Assembly (NCBI RefSeq): GCF_002286815.1
Contig: NZ_MUNM01000066.1
Span: 26,717-90,716, forward strand
Direction: 5' to 3'
Length of the DNA stretch: 64,000 bases
DNA from: Pseudomonas sp. PICF141
GTDB taxonomy: Bacteria > Pseudomonadota > Gammaproteobacteria > Pseudomonadales > Pseudomonadaceae
The notes below the pieces were generated by a model that searched no databases, was not told where the DNA came from, and saw only the letters and a list, made by a program, of their open reading frames with translations. How positions within the stretch are numbered: the stretch's first letter is position 1; every line of letters begins with the position of its first letter. Position numbers and translations under genes: made by a program. Below, in pieces: positions 38,400-47,813 of the stretch.

Positions 38400-41300
38400 C
38401 AGAGCTGCACCGGCATACGGAAAGTACGCAGCACGCCCATGTCGAACGGGTTCGGCGTGCGCTGGCTCGACAGCAAGTAGTTGGCGCGCAGGCCGCCCAC
38501 ATCAGCTTTCAGCACCAGCACGTCGCGACCGGTCAGGTACTCGGTCTGCATCAGGTCGAACAGACGGAACAGCGACCATGGGCCGGTGTTCTTCTCGATG
38601 CCGATCGGGCGGCCAACCATTTTGTCCAGGACCAGACTGGTGCGACCGTCTTCAGCGTCGGTCGGCCATTTGAAGGACACCGGCACGATCGGGCCGTGAC
38701 GGTATTCAATGGTCTTGTCGCCAAACTTGAACTCGGAACGGCTGACGGCCGGGTCGAGGGTGTACGGCTCCAGTTTGAACTGCACTTGCGGCTCGGCCGG
38801 GTTGATCGAGAAGAAGCTCTGGCGGATCACTTGGGCCGCGGCCATCTGGTCGAGGTAGACCTTGGAGATCGGCATGCTATGACCGTCAATGCTGCGCAGG
38901 CGGTAGTTGCCTGGATCGCCACTCACGAACGGACGCATGTAGTTGTCGAAGAAGCGATCGGCAATGCCTTGGGCCTTGAAGAACTCGCGGAAGTCGCTGA
39001 TCGCAACGTCGCTGGTGCTGTGGGCGCTGAACGGGTAACGCTTGTTGATTGCCTTGCCGTAAAAGCTGTACAGCTCGCTCTGATAACGCTGGTTCAGGTA
39101 CTGGTAGGAATCGTTGAGCACCAGACGCCAGGTGTCTTCGGCCAGCACGTTGAACCACACGCTCACAGGGCGTGGCAGACGGTTCGAGGCATTGCGCAAG
39201 TTGCTCAGCGCATCACGCTGGCCGCTCATGCGGGTCTTGGCCATTTCGAACGCAGCCTGCTCCGGCGCGCTGGCACGGGCCAGGCTCGACAGTTGCAGTT
39301 GCAGGTCGTTGAGTGCTGTCAGTGCCGGGGTCAAATCAGCGGCCGGGCCGTTGTTGTCATCCAGCAATCGGTGCAGCGGTTCGAAGCGCCGTTGCAGGGA
39401 TTTTTTTGCGGTGTCTGGCAAGGTCTTCGCGATGTCCGACGCTTTGTCCGCGGCGGCCGCAGCCAGTTTGCCCAACTTGCCGCCCTTCTCGTCCAGTTTG
39501 TCAGCCGCCTCGGCAGCTTCATCGGCGCTGTCTGCAATGACCTGGAAACGGGTGTTCTCGCGCACTTCCACCAGCAGTTGCAGCACCGGCGAGTTGGCCG
39601 ACGTCAGGCCCGCCAGTTGCTCGGCGCCTTCACCGGCGTCGTTGATCGGTGGCAAGGCCACCTGGCCGACCGCTTCGCTCCAGAAGTTGGCGTAGTCGCG
39701 AAAGTACAGCTGCTCCAGTTCGACCATCAGGCGACGCAAGTCCATGCCGCTGATGCCCGAGCCTTCGCCCAGCACCCAGTTGTCCCGCAGGATGTCGGTA
39801 ACCAGCGCAGTGCCCTGGACCGAGAAGTACTGCTGATAACCCTGTTGGGTGTAGAACCCCGGGATCACGTAATCGGTGCCGACAAACAACGCACCTTGGG
39901 GGCCCAGGTGTTGGCTGAAGCGGTAGTCCGGCAGATTGCGAGCCTGCTCGCGCAGCATCCGGTAAACCACGTTAGCCAGCGACTCGCTGCGCAAAACCTG
40001 GCGCGCCTGCGCCACCAGTTGATCGTTCAGCGGGTAGATAAACGGCTGCTTGAGCAAGCGCTCGAAGTGGGTGTTCAAGCCGTTCTGCACCGCGGTGTTG
40101 CCGGCGTAGCGCAGGGACCAGTCATTCGCGACCCAATCCTTGAGCCACGTAGCATCGCGGCGATCTTTCATGTTCAGCATCAGGTACGCACGCAGGCTGT
40201 TGAGCAGGCGTTCGCGGTCCTTCATGTTGGCGCGGATCTGCCCTTCCAGCAGGGTCGCAACCCGTGGCAACAGTTGCGCTTCAAGCTCACGCTCGTAGGC
40301 GCTCATGACCACTGGATTGGCGTCTTCGCCTTGGTACAGGCCACCGCGTTCGTGGTACGACACGTCACCTTTGTTCGGAAAGACCTGGGTTGCCGCATAG
40401 CGGGTGTCGAGGGTCTTGAGCGCCGCCATGGCGTCATCACGAGCGGTCAGGGCCGAGCGTTGCTGATTCCAGGTTTGCGCCAGTGAGCGCAGGTTTTCCA
40501 GACGCTCATAGTTGGCCGAGAAACCGCCCGCCCACAGCATGCCGAACAGCGCCAGCGCCGCCAGTGCGCCCACGTACAGGGCGCGCTGGCCCCAATGGAT
40601 GCGGCTGCGCTCGCGTTTGTCCAGACCGGCCAGATCGGCCTCGGGGAAAATCACCCGGCTGAGCAAATGGTGAATGAACCGCGAACGGCCGCTGCGCAGG
40701 GTCGGCAGCATGCCAGCGTTCATGCCCAGGTTAGCGCCGATGCTGGCGGTGGTCTGGTCCATCTCTTGAGTCAGGTGCGGCGCGCTGATCAGGTAGAAGC
40801 CGCGCAACTGGCTGACACGCTGGTAGCGGTTGCCGGTGAACGCCAGGTCGACGAACAGGCACAGGCGCTCGCCGATCTGCCCCAGTTGATGCGGAAAGTC
40901 GAGGATGCGGCCACGGCGCTGGGTGTCGCGCTCCTGGTGCATGCGCATGATCACCTGGCTGTTCAGGCGACGCAGCAGCTCTTCGAACTCGGCGCGCAGC
41001 ACGGCAACATCAGTGCCGCTCTGCTCTTTGCGGAAGCTGGTACCGAGCACCTGATCGCTTTCTTCGCGGGTCAGCTGATCGAAGAATTCGTCGAAACCAA
41101 GCAGGCGATCGGCCTTGCTCAACACCAGATAGATCGGCACGTCGACGTGCAGTTTTTGATGCACGTCTTGCAGGCGCGCACGCACCTGGCGGGCCAGGGT
41201 CTCGAGATCTTGCTCGGTATTGCCCAGCAGCATTTCCACCGGAATGGCCACCAGCACCCCGTTCAGCGGGCGGTTACGCCGACGCTTGCGCAGCAGGTCG

Positions 41301-41923
41301 AGCAAGGTGCTCCAGGCGCTGCCATCGACTTCGGCATCCGGCTGGGTCAGGTAACGGCCGGCGGTGTCGATCAGCACGCCGTGGTCGGCGAAATACCAGT
41401 CGCAATGCCGCGTGCCGCGAGTGTCGCGGGTGAGTTTGCGGTCGATCTTGTTGATCGGAAACTCAAGACCCGAGAAATCCAGCAGGCTGGTCTTGCCACT
41501 GCCCTGCGGGCCGATCAGCAAGTACCACGGCAAATCACTGCGCCAGCGCTCGCTGCGACCGCGATACAGGCTCGAAGTCTTCAGGGTTTTCAACGCATCC
41601 TTGAAGCGTACGCGAAGCTCTTTCTGCTCTTCGTCGATCAGCTCTTCGCGGCGGATACGGTCCTGGCCATCTTCGGTCTCTTCGATGGCCTTCTTGCGCA
41701 CACCGGCGCGCCAGCTGACGAAGACCATGGTCAGGCCCCAGACCAGGAACAGCACACTGATGGTCAGCAGGCGGGAGGTCGAACCTTCCCAGAACTTGTA
41801 GTCATTGACCGCCAGCAGCGGCCCGACGAACCACACCAGCAGCGCGACGAACAGCACCAACAGCAGGGTCCAGACCCAGGTCTGGCGCAGGAAAGCGCCG
41901 ACTTTCTTGAAAAACTTTTTCAT
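38399..41923 (-). CDS. tssM: T6SS membrane subunit TssM (IcmF)
   Basis: 1174 aa from the ATG at 41923 (AGGGA 6 bp upstream; a GTG one codon earlier is possible). Two N-terminal membrane helices (TWVWTLLLVLFVALLVWFVGPLL and LLTISVLFLVWGLTMVFVSW) are followed by a cytosolic GTPase-like domain with Walker A GPQGSGKTS, K144. A third helix (ALYVGALAALALFGMLWAGGF) precedes the large periplasmic part that ends in the IcmF C-terminal beta-domain (LRANYLLSSQRTPNPFDMGVLRTFRMPVQL). It spans the envelope with TssL and TssJ. Confidence 0.97.
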   Translation of the reverse strand: MKKFFKKVGAFLRQTWVWTLLLVLFVALLVWFVGPLLAVNDYKFWEGSTSRLLTISVLFLVWGLTMVFVSWRAGVRKKAIEETEDGQDRIRREELIDEEQKELRVRFKDALKTLKTSSLYRGRSERWRSDLPWYLLIGPQGSGKTSLLDFSGLEFPINKIDRKLTRDTRGTRHCDWYFADHGVLIDTAGRYLTQPDAEVDGSAWSTLLDLLRKRRRNRPLNGVLVAIPVEMLLGNTEQDLETLARQVRARLQDVHQKLHVDVPIYLVLSKADRLLGFDEFFDQLTREESDQVLGTSFRKEQSGTDVAVLRAEFEELLRRLNSQVIMRMHQERDTQRRGRILDFPHQLGQIGERLCLFVDLAFTGNRYQRVSQLRGFYLISAPHLTQEMDQTTASIGANLGMNAGMLPTLRSGRSRFIHHLLSRVIFPEADLAGLDKRERSRIHWGQRALYVGALAALALFGMLWAGGFSANYERLENLRSLAQTWNQQRSALTARDDAMAALKTLDTRYAATQVFPNKGDVSYHERGGLYQGEDANPVVMSAYERELEAQLLPRVATLLEGQIRANMKDRERLLNSLRAYLMLNMKDRRDATWLKDWVANDWSLRYAGNTAVQNGLNTHFERLLKQPFIYPLNDQLVAQARQVLRSESLANVVYRMLREQARNLPDYRFSQHLGPQGALFVGTDYVIPGFYTQQGYQQYFSVQGTALVTDILRDNWVLGEGSGISGMDLRRLMVELEQLYFRDYANFWSEAVGQVALPPINDAGEGAEQLAGLTSANSPVLQLLVEVRENTRFQVIADSADEAAEAADKLDEKGGKLGKLAAAAADKASDIAKTLPDTAKKSLQRRFEPLHRLLDDNNGPAADLTPALTALNDLQLQLSSLARASAPEQAAFEMAKTRMSGQRDALSNLRNASNRLPRPVSVWFNVLAEDTWRLVLNDSYQYLNQRYQSELYSFYGKAINKRYPFSAHSTSDVAISDFREFFKAQGIADRFFDNYMRPFVSGDPGNYRLRSIDGHSMPISKVYLDQMAAAQVIRQSFFSINPAEPQVQFKLEPYTLDPAVSRSEFKFGDKTIEYRHGPIVPVSFKWPTDAEDGRTSLVLDKMVGRPIGIEKNTGPWSLFRLFDLMQTEYLTGRDVLVLKADVGGLRANYLLSSQRTPNPFDMGVLRTFRMPVQL

Positions 41924-41936
41924 CACACGTCCCTGT

Positions 41937-42812
41937 TTACGGCTGCGACTGCGGCTGAACCGCGGCCGGATCTAGCTGCTGATAAGGTTGCAGAACGGTT
42001 TCGCGTTGCTCGCCCAACACCCAGGCGAAGCCCGAATACATCACCACCAGGCAAACCATAGTGAACAGCACCACCATCCACGCCGGCACGATGCGCACCA
42101 GGCTGCGGCGCTGATCGTTCAAGCCTTCCCAATGCGGCGACAGCTCACGCGGCACGTCGCCGCGCAGCTGACGGATCTGCCGATACAAGGCGTCGCGGAT
42201 GCCTTCGAGCTCAAGCATGCCGCGGGCTTGCACCCGGTACTTGCCTTCAAAACCGAGGGACAGGCACAGGTACATCAGTTCCAGCATCGGCAGGTGCTTG
42301 ACCGGGTTTTTCGACAGGCGATCCAGTAGCTGGAAGAACTTCTCGCCGCCGAACGTTTCGTTGTGGAAGCTGCTGAGCAAGCTCATCTGCGACCACTCGC
42401 TTTCGTTGCCCCACGGCGTGGTGACGACGCCTTCATCGACCACGGTGCAAAGCACGTAACGTGCGGCCATCACCTGGCTGCTTTCAGCGCCGTTGTGCAG
42501 CGCCCGCACTTCAAACAGCTTCAGCCCGGCGGTCAGTCGCTCGTTGAGCGCATACAGGTCTTCGCGGGTGTCGCTGTGCTTGAGTCGCACCACTTCCGAC
42601 AGCAAGTCGGACGCCGCGGCCACCAGCGAATTGAGGCTGATGTTGAACGCTTCGGCCGGGCGCAAACGCGCGGCATAGATCATCCGTTCTTCCAGCTGTT
42701 CGAAACGCGGTGGTGCAGCGAAGTCAGTCAACGGACTCGACGCCGGGCCATGGCCCTGACGGTCGAGCAGGACGGTTTTGTCGTCCTGGTTGTGTTCCAT
42801 GTCCTTGATCAT
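41937..42812 (-). CDS. tssL: T6SS membrane subunit TssL (DotU)
   Basis: 291 aa. Cytosolic DotU domain (EQLEERMIYAARLRPAEAFNISLNSLVAAASDLLSEVVRLK...FHNETFGGEKFFQLLDRLSKNP) followed by one C-terminal membrane anchor (WMVVLFTMVCLVVMYSGFAWVLG). No OmpA/peptidoglycan-binding extension, so anchoring to the wall is not by TssL itself. The ATG at 42812 has AGGAA upstream within the tssK end. Binds TssM and TssK. Confidence 0.96.
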   Translation of the reverse strand: MIKDMEHNQDDKTVLLDRQGHGPASSPLTDFAAPPRFEQLEERMIYAARLRPAEAFNISLNSLVAAASDLLSEVVRLKHSDTREDLYALNERLTAGLKLFEVRALHNGAESSQVMAARYVLCTVVDEGVVTTPWGNESEWSQMSLLSSFHNETFGGEKFFQLLDRLSKNPVKHLPMLELMYLCLSLGFEGKYRVQARGMLELEGIRDALYRQIRQLRGDVPRELSPHWEGLNDQRRSLVRIVPAWMVVLFTMVCLVVMYSGFAWVLGEQRETVLQPYQQLDPAAVQPQSQP

Positions 42813-42817
42813 GTCGG

Positions 42818-44149
42818 TCAGTTCCTGATGGCCCAGAATTTCAGTTCAAGCTCGGCAAATTCGCCGGACACGTGGAACGCGAAGCCGCCGGAGCGCTCCA
42901 GTTGCGCCAGGTCTTCGGAACTGAGTTCGAGGATGAAATAGGTTTTGTTGGAGTGGAACGCGATCTGCCGCGGGGCCACCGGCAACGGTTTGACCTTGAT
43001 GCCCGGCAGATGCAGGTTGACCAGTTGGCGAATACGCTCCACCGGCCCGACCTTGAGGTGCGCCGGCAAGCGATGGCGCAGTTCTTCGGAGTCGCAGTTG
43101 GCACTGGCCGCGAGCACGAACGAGGCCGAGCCCAGCAGTTTGTGGTCGTGCAAGGGCGACACGATGATTCCGTACTGACGCGCCTGCAGCACCAGTTCGA
43201 TAGCGTGCTGTTCGAGCACCATCGACAGCACCTGACGAATCGCTTCCATCAGTTTGCGGAAACTCGCGCCCTGATCACTGTGCTGATAACGGCTGTCCAG
43301 ACGCGGGCGTTTGCTCTCGCTGGAAAATGTCGCCAGATCGCCAAGCATGGTCAGCAGCGTGCGGTACAACTCTTCCGGGTGCACCTGTTCCAGGCCGAGG
43401 TAATGGCGCAGCAACAGTTCGGTGCGGTTGATCAGTTGCAGCATCATGAAGTCACCGACTTCCGCGCCACCGACCTTGCCGTTGGAGCGAATCCGGTCGG
43501 CGATGGTATCGCCCCGGTGGCCGAGCATGCTGATCACTTCCTTGAGGCACGACAGCAGGTAGCTGGACGAATGCGCCTGAAGGTAGGTCGGCACGAAATC
43601 CGGATCGAGGCTGATCACGCCGTCGGGCGTGGTATCGAGCACTTCGCAGATTTTCAGCTTCACGTAGGCCTGGTCGCTTTGCTGCTCACCCAGCAACAAA
43701 CGGAAATCCGGACGGGCGCAACTGACCTGGCTTGCAGAGTCGTCACCGGCATTGGAGTCGGCAACTTCCGCTTCGTACGCGGTATAGCGCGCCAGCACAT
43801 CGGATTGCTCCGGGCGGCGAGACTCGATGTGGTTACCGGTCACCAGTGGCAGCGCCAGATAAATCGGTGTGTTGCCGGTGTTCGGCGGCACATCCAGGGC
43901 CAACGGTTCGGTGTTGCCACCCAGCTCGAACAGGCTGCCGTCCGGCAGAATCCCCGAGGCCTGGCTGATCACCAGTTTGCCCATGTTGAGGAACTGCAAG
44001 TCGATTTCCAGGTTGAGGAAGCCCCAGGTGTAACTGCCCAGCAACTGGGTGCGGGTCTTCATCTGGTGGTCGTAGTAACGATCGTTGTGCTGGAAGTGCT
44101 GCGGTCGCAGCAGCATGCCTTCCTGCCAAATGACTTTATGGGCATTCAT
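42818..44149 (-). CDS. tssK: T6SS baseplate subunit TssK
   Basis: 443 aa with the typical start MNAHKVIWQEGMLLRPQHFQHNDRYYDHQ and the shoulder/neck domains. C-terminal head region: SYLLSCLKEVISMLGHRGDTIADRI and DLATFSSESKRPRLDSRYQ. Connects the baseplate to TssL/TssM. Five bp before tssL and 2 bp after tssJ. Confidence 0.96.
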   Translation of the reverse strand: MNAHKVIWQEGMLLRPQHFQHNDRYYDHQMKTRTQLLGSYTWGFLNLEIDLQFLNMGKLVISQASGILPDGSLFELGGNTEPLALDVPPNTGNTPIYLALPLVTGNHIESRRPEQSDVLARYTAYEAEVADSNAGDDSASQVSCARPDFRLLLGEQQSDQAYVKLKICEVLDTTPDGVISLDPDFVPTYLQAHSSSYLLSCLKEVISMLGHRGDTIADRIRSNGKVGGAEVGDFMMLQLINRTELLLRHYLGLEQVHPEELYRTLLTMLGDLATFSSESKRPRLDSRYQHSDQGASFRKLMEAIRQVLSMVLEQHAIELVLQARQYGIIVSPLHDHKLLGSASFVLAASANCDSEELRHRLPAHLKVGPVERIRQLVNLHLPGIKVKPLPVAPRQIAFHSNKTYFILELSSEDLAQLERSGGFAFHVSGEFAELELKFWAIRN

Positions 44150-44151
44150 GT

Positions 44152-44661
44152 TCAGTCATCCGCCTTGGCGAGCGTTTCATGGGTATTGCGGATGCCGGCC
44201 TGATCGAGGGTCAGGTCAGCCACGGTGACTTCCAGCGCAGTGGTTTGCAGGGTGTAGCGCCATTTGGTTTCCGGCAGGTCGCGATAGGCCGCGAGCACGC
44301 CGACATAACGGCTGCCCTCCTCCACGCTGAGCTTGAGCTCGATGGTTTCACCGGGGCGCAATTCGAGTTCTTCGCTGGCCACCAGGTCCGGTGCCAGGGA
44401 TTCCTTGGCACGTTCGTAGAGGCTGAAGAAATCAGCGTTCTCGAACGTTACCGGGTGCTTGAGCTCCAACAGGCGCACGACAATCGGCGACGGACGACCG
44501 TTGAGGTCCGGGTTCAACTGATCGCTGGCCGTCAGCTTCAGGTTGAGTTTGGTCACGGTGGAATACGGCGACAGCGACGAGCAACCGGCCACCAGCACGA
44601 GGGCAGCCAGCGCAGTCAGCGTCTTGAAAAAAGCGGTCGAGCAGCGAGACATGCGCATCAT
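44152..44661 (-). CDS. tssJ: T6SS outer-membrane lipoprotein TssJ
   Basis: 169 aa. Lipoprotein signal ending LVLVAGC with the lipidated cysteine at residue 27, followed by SS, which favours outer-membrane sorting. Beta-sandwich TssJ domain: TKLNLKLTASDQLNPDLNGRPSPIVVRLLELKHPVTFENADFFSLYE. Its start overlaps the fha stop (ATGA). Contacts the TssM periplasmic tip. Confidence 0.95.
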   Translation of the reverse strand: MMRMSRCSTAFFKTLTALAALVLVAGCSSLSPYSTVTKLNLKLTASDQLNPDLNGRPSPIVVRLLELKHPVTFENADFFSLYERAKESLAPDLVASEELELRPGETIELKLSVEEGSRYVGVLAAYRDLPETKWRYTLQTTALEVTVADLTLDQAGIRNTHETLAKADD

Positions 44662-45854
44662 CCTTGGTGGTCGGTGTGTAGGGTGGAAATCAGCCGTATC
44701 TGCTCTTCGTAGGCCTGGGCGAAATCACGGGCCAGCAAACGCTCGCTCCAGTCATCATCCTGACGCAAGGCCTGGTGATAGCGCCCGTACGCTCTCCAGC
44801 GACTGCCTGAGGTGGCGAGCAACGGCTTGTTGTCGCGCTCGAAGCGCAGGGTCAGCTGTTGCGGCGAGAAATGCTCCAGGGTGCCGCGAACGGCGGCGCG
44901 ACTGGCGGTCAGCAACGCGACCTGATGCGCCTGCAAATCACGGAACGCACGGGAGATCGCTTGTTCGGCCGGCAACTGACCCGGCTTGTTGCCCTGCAAC
45001 AGAATGCCCAGCGCTTCGCCGGCATCGACGGCAAATTTCAGTGGGTTCTTGTTAGTGCCTTGCACGGTGGTTTGAGCCAGGCGCAGTTCGTTTTTCAGTT
45101 CGCTGCGGGTGCGCAGGCTCTGCTGCAAACCGCCAATGCTTTGCTTGAGCAGGCGTGCGGCATTCAGTGCCAGGGCTTCGCGGGCATCGTGATCGAGGCC
45201 TTTGAGGTCTACGCCCAACGCCGCACCGAAGTGCTCCCAGAAACCTTCGCTCTGACGCTCGACCGCTTTGGGCGGGGACGCTGGCGCAGGTTCTGCCGGG
45301 GCCGCGATCAGCTCCGGGACCATCAGGCTTTCCATGTCGATGCGCGCGTAGTCGGCGCGTTGACGGGTGTCTTCGATGGTTGTGCTCGGGGCGATCAACT
45401 CATCGATTTCCGAGTACACACGCTCTTGCTGGTCGAGGGCGTTCAGAGGGTCGAGGTCGAGGAAGGCATCGTCCGGAATGATGCTGCCCGCCGCTTGCGG
45501 ACGGCCGGCTTCAACGTCGAACGTCGCCGGGTCGCGCACCAGTCGCGCACGGATCTCGAAGTCACCCAACACGTACACGCTGCCATGCTCGATGCGCATC
45601 GGCTCGCCTTTGCGCAGGCGCGCGCCGCTTTCGCTGTCCTGGATACCGTTGCTGCTGGTGTCGGTCAGGAAAAACGTGCCTTCGCGGTAGCTGATCAACG
45701 CGTGATGGTTGGACAGGTGACGCTTGCGGTCGGGGATGATCCAGTCGCAATCCTCGCCTCGGCCAATCACGCCACCGGCCTGTTTGAAGGTCTTCTGGCA
45801 CAAATCCGTGGGCACGAACTGCTTGGTGTTCAGCATTTCGAAAACCAGTTCCAT
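44658..45854 (-). CDS. fha: T6SS FHA-domain protein (Fha/TagH)
   Basis: 398 aa from the ATG at 45854 (MELVFEMLNTKQFVPTDLCQ; AAGGAG 6 bp upstream; the frame extends 7 residues further without match). An N-terminal FHA domain occupies about residues 25-100, with the phospho-threonine binding pattern GVIGRGEDCDWIIPD, SNHHALI and SNGI. The C-terminal part corresponds to the TagH/Impi region (FWEHFGAALGVDLKGLDHDAREALALNAARLLKQSIGGL). Reads the kinase/phosphatase state and promotes assembly. Confidence 0.93.
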   Translation of the reverse strand: MELVFEMLNTKQFVPTDLCQKTFKQAGGVIGRGEDCDWIIPDRKRHLSNHHALISYREGTFFLTDTSSNGIQDSESGARLRKGEPMRIEHGSVYVLGDFEIRARLVRDPATFDVEAGRPQAAGSIIPDDAFLDLDPLNALDQQERVYSEIDELIAPSTTIEDTRQRADYARIDMESLMVPELIAAPAEPAPASPPKAVERQSEGFWEHFGAALGVDLKGLDHDAREALALNAARLLKQSIGGLQQSLRTRSELKNELRLAQTTVQGTNKNPLKFAVDAGEALGILLQGNKPGQLPAEQAISRAFRDLQAHQVALLTASRAAVRGTLEHFSPQQLTLRFERDNKPLLATSGSRWRAYGRYHQALRQDDDWSERLLARDFAQAYEEQIRLISTLHTDHQG

Positions 45855-45871
45855 GGTGATACTCCTTGCGG

Positions 45872-46012
45872 TCACTTGCCGCGATTGACCGCCTGCGGAT
45901 CACCCAATGGGCGATAGGTGTTGTCGTTGTATTTGTAATTGCCGCTACAGCCGCCGAGGCCGCATAGAACGACGAGGGTCAGCAGGACGGCTTGCCAGTG
46001 ACGAACAGGCAT
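45872..46012 (-). CDS. Small T6SS-associated lipoprotein
   Basis: 46 aa, below most gene-finder cut-offs. Starts MPVRHWQAVLLTLVVLCGLGGC, a compact lipoprotein signal with lipobox LGGC (Cys22), and continues SGNYKYNDNTYRPLGDPQAVNRGK. It sits between sfa and fha, exactly where P. aeruginosa HSI-2 has a small unnamed ORF (between sfa2 and fha2). The ATG is 17 bp upstream of the fha ribosome-binding region on the operon strand. The conserved place argues that it is real; the function is unknown. Confidence 0.75.
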   Translation of the reverse strand: MPVRHWQAVLLTLVVLCGLGGCSGNYKYNDNTYRPLGDPQAVNRGK

Positions 46013-46090
46013 CAGAGGGTCTCCAGGGGTAGACAAAGCACAAAGCGCCGACCCGTTCGGGCAGCGCTGTTAGAAGCGAATGAGGTGATC

Positions 46091-46222
46091 TGTGGCGAGG
46101 GGGCTTGCCCCCGTTGGGTCGCGAAGCGGCCCCAAAACCAGCCATCCTGTTTATTCAGGCAAACCGCACTTAACGGACTACGACTGCTGCGCAGCCGAAC
46201 GGGGGCAAGCCCCCTCGCCACA
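46091..46222. repeat. Inverted REP-like pair (family C) inside the T6SS operon
   Basis: TGTGGCGAGGGGGCTTGCCC and its inverse GGGCAAGCCCCCTCGCCACA, about 90 bp apart, between sfa (stop 46283) and the small lipoprotein gene (start 46012). Closely similar to 26604-26737. The 270-bp gap is the longest in the whole operon. Confidence 0.9.
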
Positions 46223-46282
46223 GGAATTGCGCTGGCCACAACAGGCATTCCAACCACAGTGTTTGGGTGGCAAAAGTTATGG

Positions 46283-47803
46283 TCAGCCATCGAAGTCACC
46301 CAAATTGATATTCAGGCGCCCGAGGCGGTACAGCAGCGTGCGCCGGGGCAGTCCGAGTTCGCGGGCGGCGAGGGTCTGGTTGCCGTCGTTCTTGCGCAGG
46401 CAATCAAGGAGCAGACTGCGTTCGACCTGTTCCAGGCGTTCGCGCAGATTCAGGCCGCTGCTGTCCTCCGGCATGGCTTCCATGCGCAGGGAAAAATGCT
46501 CGGCCAGCAACTCACCGCCTTCGCACAGCAAGACCGCGCGTTCGACCAAACCCTTGAGTTCGCGAACGTTGCCGGGGAAGGCATAACCGGACAAATGATC
46601 CAGCGCCGCGTCGGACCATCGCACCGCATCGCGTTGCAGAAACGCACAGGCCTTGTCGGCGAAATGTCGGGCCAGGTCGAGGATGTCGCCTTCGCGCTGA
46701 CGCAAGGCCGGCAACTCGATCGGGAATTGCGCCAGGCGGTAGTACAAGTCCTCGCGGAATTTGCCTTCACTGACCAGCACCGCCAAATCCCGGTGTGTGG
46801 CGGCGATGATGCGCACGTCGATCTTGTGGGTGTCGTTGGAACCCAATGGGCGGATCTCGCCTTCCTGCAACACGCGCAACAGCTTGGCTTGCAGGGACAA
46901 CGGCATATCGCCGATTTCATCGAGCAACAAAGTGCCGCCATTGGCCGCATCGAACAGCCCGGCACGGTCGCGGTCGGCACCGGTGAAAGCGCCTTTGCGG
47001 TAGCCGAACAGCTCGCTTTCCAGCAGATTCTCGGGGAACGCCGCGCAGTTCTGCACGATGAACGCCTGAGAACGTCGCGGGCCGCAATCGTGAATCGCCC
47101 GCGCCACCACTTCCTTGCCGGTGCCGGTCTCGCCACGCAGCAGCACGGTGTACGGGCTGTGCAAAACTTTGCTGATCAGCGAATAGGTCTGACGCATCGC
47201 TGCGCTTTTGCCGATCAGGCCATAACCGCTGGCGCTTGGAACATTGACCGGTGCAGGTACTGCATTGCCGCTCGGTTGCCGCAAACGTTGCAGCAAGTGC
47301 AACTGGCCGAGGACGAACGAGCCCAATTGACCAAGGGAATCGGCAAAGCCTTGCAGGTTGATATGCCGATGACTGGCACACAGCAGCAAGCCTTCGACAG
47401 CTTTTTGCTGATTGACCAACGGCACGCACAACAGCGACTGCCAGGGCGTGGCTTGCAGCGGCAGGAAACTGGTTTCGTGCAGGCTGCCGCTCAGCTCGCT
47501 GAGGCACACCACGCGGTTCTGGCACAGAGCGAATTGCAGCAGTTGTTCACCGTTGTAATCCGCCGGCAGGCTCGCCGCTTCCCGAGGTTGCAAGATGCCG
47601 TTCAGGCACTCGGCGTTCATCCCCAGGCAGGTATGGGTCGCATCCAGCAGGTACAGCTGCGTCAGCTCGCAACCGCTGAGCTCGGCCAAACCGCGCACGA
47701 AGTCACCCAGCAGCGCAGCACCGTCCGCCGCCCGCGACAGGCTGGCGAACTGCGCCAGCAAGGCTTCGGCATAGATCAGCGGTTGCGGCACTTGAGTGAA
47801 CAT
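46283..47803 (-). CDS. sfa: Sigma54-dependent transcriptional activator of T6SS (Sfa/VasH)
   Basis: 506 aa from the ATG at 47803 (GAGGTGGG just upstream; an in-frame GTG 9 bp earlier is possible). N-terminal GAF-like sensor (about 25-165). Central AAA+ domain: Walker A LLRGETGTGKEVVARAIH, the sigma54-contact loop GAFTGADRDR, Walker B LLLDEIGDMP. C-terminal Fis-type HTH: NQTLAARELGLPRRTLLYRL. HSI-2 Sfa/VasH-type activators turn on hcp, vgrG or tss genes with RpoN. It is placed directly after clpV, 10 bp away. Confidence 0.95.
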   Translation of the reverse strand: MFTQVPQPLIYAEALLAQFASLSRAADGAALLGDFVRGLAELSGCELTQLYLLDATHTCLGMNAECLNGILQPREAASLPADYNGEQLLQFALCQNRVVCLSELSGSLHETSFLPLQATPWQSLLCVPLVNQQKAVEGLLLCASHRHINLQGFADSLGQLGSFVLGQLHLLQRLRQPSGNAVPAPVNVPSASGYGLIGKSAAMRQTYSLISKVLHSPYTVLLRGETGTGKEVVARAIHDCGPRRSQAFIVQNCAAFPENLLESELFGYRKGAFTGADRDRAGLFDAANGGTLLLDEIGDMPLSLQAKLLRVLQEGEIRPLGSNDTHKIDVRIIAATHRDLAVLVSEGKFREDLYYRLAQFPIELPALRQREGDILDLARHFADKACAFLQRDAVRWSDAALDHLSGYAFPGNVRELKGLVERAVLLCEGGELLAEHFSLRMEAMPEDSSGLNLRERLEQVERSLLLDCLRKNDGNQTLAARELGLPRRTLLYRLGRLNINLGDFDG

Positions 47804-47813
47804 CACACCCACC

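Noticed and set aside
37675..38502. Upstream extension of the kinase frame to 38502
   Set aside because: It runs over the phosphatase gene in another frame. The ATG at 37674 with the ATGA overlap is the normal start.
38309..40486. 725-codon open frame antisense to tssM and the phosphatase gene
   Set aside because: Crosses a gene boundary, composition-driven, product is an Arg/Gln/Val-rich string without domains.
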